A stretch of DNA of 51,097 bases, from the NCBI GenBank assembly GCA_022447545.1, contig JAKVBI010000031.1, positions 1 to 51,097 on the forward strand. The letters are read 5' to 3'. Numbering within the stretch: the stretch's first letter is position 1; each line of letters starts with the position of its first letter. The notes under the pieces were generated by a model. It saw nothing but the letters and a program-made list of their open reading frames with translations, made no database searches and was not told the origin of the DNA. This document shows positions 49,093 through 51,097 of this stretch, one piece after another. Both the position numbers and the translations under genes were made by a program. Source of the stretch: Myxococcota bacterium. Its GTDB lineage: Bacteria > Myxococcota_A > UBA9160 > SMWR01.

Positions 49093-50486
49093 CTCCGTTT
49101 CTCCGGTCGTAGGCCGGCTTCGGCAGCCATGGAGCTTTTGATTTCGCTCTCCGTCGGCCACCAGTCGGGGCGCTCAATCTCGGTGACTCGTTCGGTGATG
49201 AAGGATTTAGGGGGATCGATGCCGTAGAGTTTTCGCGCATTGCCGCCCATGAAGCGCTCCTGGTATGCGTAGGGGAGGTCGCACTCTTTCATGGTTTCGA
49301 GCGCCCGCCACGCATCGTCACCATCATGGTGGTACACGTCCGACGACCAGGCGAGGATGTTTTTGTAGAACTCCGGCAATTTTGAAGGGGGGGCTTCGTC
49401 GCCCTCGAACCCGGTGACGCAGTGCTCTTGGAATGTCTCGCTCGGGAGACGGGACAGAGGTGGGAGTTTTCGGTCGTTGCGATGGAGTTTGTAGTGTTTG
49501 TCGCACTCGTCCAAAAGGAAGGAAAGCCAGGTCGACGAGGCTTCGAATACACCGGCTCTCAGCCGAGGAAAGCGCTCGAAGAACCCAGACATGAGCACCA
49601 TCACCACCCAAAGGGCGGCTTCGCATTGGAAATTTTGGACGTTGGTGAGGAAAAAGTGTTGGAGTCCGGAGCTCGAGCAGGTCTTGTGGATCAATTCCGC
49701 AGGTGAGTGTTGCTCGGTGTAGCCGGGTGGCTTGAGTGCGCCCATGGCCGGAAACGGGTGCATGCCGTACACGATTCCGAGATCCTGCATGGCAGCCCAG
49801 AGGGGGTCGAACTTGGGCTGGGTGGGGTAGTGGCCCCAGGCGTCGATGGGGCGGACGAGGGCTACGCGGCAGCCCATTTCGGCCACACGGTGAAGTTCTT
49901 GAATGGCGTAGGTCGTGTCCTGCAGGGGAAGCAGTGCGGCGAAGAAAATGCGCTCGGGGTCCTCCTGGCAGTAGTCGTGCGCCCACGCGTTGTAGGCCTT
50001 GCACATGGCTTTCGCTCCTGGAGCGCTCTGGATCCAGGGATAGGTGTCGATGTCACTGGGGATGATCATGACCTGGTCGATTCCCTGGACGTCCATGTCC
50101 CGCAGACGTGCCTTGGGGTCATAGGCTCCCTGGTGATCGAGATAGGCGGCTTGTTCCGCATCGAGTGCGGTCGAGCGCGATAGGTTTCGAACGTTGATTG
50201 CGCGTTGGATGTCGTGCTTGAGACCGGGGCCGGCCAGGGACAGGACATTGACGAGGCCCGGTGTACCGCCGATTCGCTGGGCGCCGATTCCCGAGTTTCC
50301 GCGGCCATTGACCACCAGCGAGCGGGCGTCGGCGTCATACCAGATGGAAGTCTTCAGGGCATCGAACTCGTCGGGTGTGAGCCATTCTTTGGCACGCTCC
50401 CAGATCCAAGGCGGTTCGGCGACGTGGGCATCGCAGTCGAACGTCGGGAAGGACTTGGTCATCGGCTCGAAGCGTTGGATGGGCAT
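49089..50486 (-). CDS. Amidohydrolase-family (ACMSD-like) protein
   Basis: A 465-residue amidohydrolase with AAGGAG before the ATG. It opens with FDCDAHVAEPPWIWERAKEW near 16-35, contains YGMHPFPAMG near the middle with the barrel His, and ends its barrel with WSSDVYHHDGDD, where the Asp of the SSD motif is kept. It would hydrolyse or decarboxylate a carboxylic or beta-keto acid using a metal; members occur next to CoA-transferases and LLM enzymes in catabolic clusters. The second amidohydrolase gene overlaps its end, so the two may form one hetero-oligomer. Confidence 0.88.
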   Translation of the reverse strand: MPIQRFEPMTKSFPTFDCDAHVAEPPWIWERAKEWLTPDEFDALKTSIWYDADARSLVVNGRGNSGIGAQRIGGTPGLVNVLSLAGPGLKHDIQRAINVRNLSRSTALDAEQAAYLDHQGAYDPKARLRDMDVQGIDQVMIIPSDIDTYPWIQSAPGAKAMCKAYNAWAHDYCQEDPERIFFAALLPLQDTTYAIQELHRVAEMGCRVALVRPIDAWGHYPTQPKFDPLWAAMQDLGIVYGMHPFPAMGALKPPGYTEQHSPAELIHKTCSSSGLQHFFLTNVQNFQCEAALWVVMVLMSGFFERFPRLRAGVFEASSTWLSFLLDECDKHYKLHRNDRKLPPLSRLPSETFQEHCVTGFEGDEAPPSKLPEFYKNILAWSSDVYHHDGDDAWRALETMKECDLPYAYQERFMGGNARKLYGIDPPKSFITERVTEIERPDWWPTESEIKSSMAAEAGLRPEKRR

Positions 50487-50539
50487 ACCAGGCTCCTTGT
50501 CGTCGGGAGGGGCTGCCGGGCCCCTTCGGGTTCCTTGTA

Positions 50540-50545
50540 ACTATA
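50540..50545 (-). promoter_or_regulatory. Candidate -10 element for the amidohydrolase pair
   Basis: TATAGT on the minus strand, 54 bases before the ATG at 50486 and followed by TACAAGG. It matches the sigma-70 -10 consensus at five of six positions. The hexamer 17 bases upstream is a poor -35, so this is a weak suggestion. It lies in the 113-base gap after the CoA-transferase gene. Confidence 0.25.
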
Positions 50546-50599
50546 CCGGCAACCCTGGAAATTCAGGCGTCGAGGCCGGGGCTTCGCGGAGGGGATCCT

Positions 50600-51097
50600 C
50601 TAGAGGCCGGTCGGTTTCGTTCCGATGACGCCGTCAGTTTCGAGTTGCTCGATCTCGGCGTTGCTCAGGCCGAGTTCTCCCAGGACCTCGTGGTTGTGCT
50701 GACCCATGGTTGGCGTGGGCGAGCGCTGCCAGTGCTTCACGGTCGCGTAGCGGAAAGGGGGGCCGCAGATCGGGTGGGTTCCCACGACGGGGTGATCCAC
50801 GTCTTCAAAAAAGCCTCGCGCACTGAATTGCGGATGGGTGTTTCCGCGCTTGGCGTCGGCGACGGTAGCGGCAGGGATTCCTCGAGCCAGTAGGCGCTCC
50901 ACGACTTCCTCGAGTTCCTGCTCTGCCGCCCATGCGGAGAGTTGGTCGTCGATGAGGTCATGAGCCTCTCGTCTTCCATCGGCGGTCGTGAGTTTCGGAC
51001 TTTGCATCCAATCGGGGTTGCCCAATTCAGCGCATAGGGAGGCCCACTCTTCATCACACGTGATGGCGAGAGCGAGCCATTTTTCGTCGCCCCGACC
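50600..51097 (-). CDS. CaiB/BaiF-family acyl-CoA transferase, C-terminal part (cut at window edge)
   Basis: The frame is open to the right edge, so only the last 165 residues are seen. The visible part starts with GRGDEKWLALAITCDEEW and continues through a helical region (LIDDQLSAWAAEQELEEVVERLLARGIPAATVADAKRG) to a C-terminal GLSNAEIEQLETDGVIG. This matches the C-terminal half of class III CoA-transferases. The catalytic Asp would lie outside the window. The gene lies upstream of the two amidohydrolases on the same strand, with a 113-base gap. Confidence 0.85.
   Translation of the reverse strand, partial: GRGDEKWLALAITCDEEWASLCAELGNPDWMQSPKLTTADGRREAHDLIDDQLSAWAAEQELEEVVERLLARGIPAATVADAKRGNTHPQFSARGFFEDVDHPVVGTHPICGPPFRYATVKHWQRSPTPTMGQHNHEVLGELGLSNAEIEQLETDGVIGTKPTGL

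Noticed and set aside
1-51097. tRNA, rRNA, CRISPR arrays, insertion sequences or prophage
   Set aside because: No cloverleaf, regular repeat array, transposase, integrase or phage structural gene was seen on either strand by eye.

Overview
The window is high-GC bacterial DNA, densely coding on both strands, with about 51 protein genes, two of them cut by the window edges. I see no RNA genes, insertion sequences, CRISPR arrays or phage genes. The gene content suggests a Gram-negative, aerobic, deltaproteobacterium-like lineage (Myxococcota, Desulfobacterota or Binatota in the broad sense). The reasons are a TonB2-type operon with DUF3450 and TtpC-like genes, a PEP-CTERM surface protein, and a very large stock of acyl-CoA, LLM-flavin and CaiB-type genes. 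The placement is an inference; no marker gene is present.

Layout. (1) 1-4623, minus: an outer-membrane energising operon in the order DUF3450, TtpC-like ExbB, ExbB, ExbD, TonB, TPR protein (cut at the left edge). (2) 5187-8220, plus: agmatinase-family hydrolase, glyoxalase I-like protein, aldehyde dehydrogenase. (3) 8267-13086, minus: crotonase, two acyl-CoA dehydrogenases that look like a heteromeric pair, an SRPBCC protein and a NahK-like sugar kinase. (4) 13199-13696, minus: a small secreted dockerin/PEP-CTERM protein. (5) 13892-17108, minus: SDR, CaiB-type CoA-transferase, LLM oxidoreductase. (6) 17208-23947, plus: a long operon of SDR, crotonase, SDR, thiolase-like protein, DUF35 protein, acyl-CoA dehydrogenase and APH-type kinase. 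(7) 23958-29167: SDR (minus), a lipocalin-like DUF7064-type protein (plus), then a minus operon of a second thiolase-like plus DUF35 pair, an alpha/beta hydrolase and a crotonase. (8) 29299-34433, plus: methyltransferase, AMP ligase, limonene-monooxygenase-like LLM protein, sulfotransferase-like protein. (9) 34456-36460, minus: SDR and an L-2-hydroxyglutarate-oxidase-like FAD enzyme. (10) 36584-41148, plus: enoyl-CoA isomerase, methyltransferase, fused alpha/beta CoA-transferase, enoyl-CoA hydratase, SnoaL-like protein. (11) 41159-42715, minus: a second AMP ligase. (12) 42829-47775, plus: SnoaL-like protein, LLM oxidoreductase, chalcone-isomerase-like protein, PlsC-like acyltransferase, SRPBCC protein, cytochrome P450. 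(13) 47800-51097, minus: two overlapping amidohydrolases and a CaiB-type CoA-transferase cut at the right edge.

How it fits together. Most of the window looks like a catabolic island for a complex, probably terpenoid or sterol-like, carboxylic acid. Oxygenases (P450, LLM proteins) would functionalise it, two AMP ligases and three CoA-transferases would make CoA esters, and dehydrogenases, crotonases and SDRs would run beta-oxidation steps. Both thiolase-fold proteins lack the nucleophilic cysteine and sit with a DUF35 partner, as in the Ltp2-ChsH2 retro-aldolase. An acyl-CoA dehydrogenase next to an APH-type kinase recalls ACAD10/ACAD11 and the bacterial lva pathway, in which 4-hydroxyacyl-CoAs are phosphorylated. 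The TonB operon could power uptake of a bulky substrate, but it may simply be a neighbour. No transcription factor was recognised anywhere in the window. The substrate is not established by sequence.
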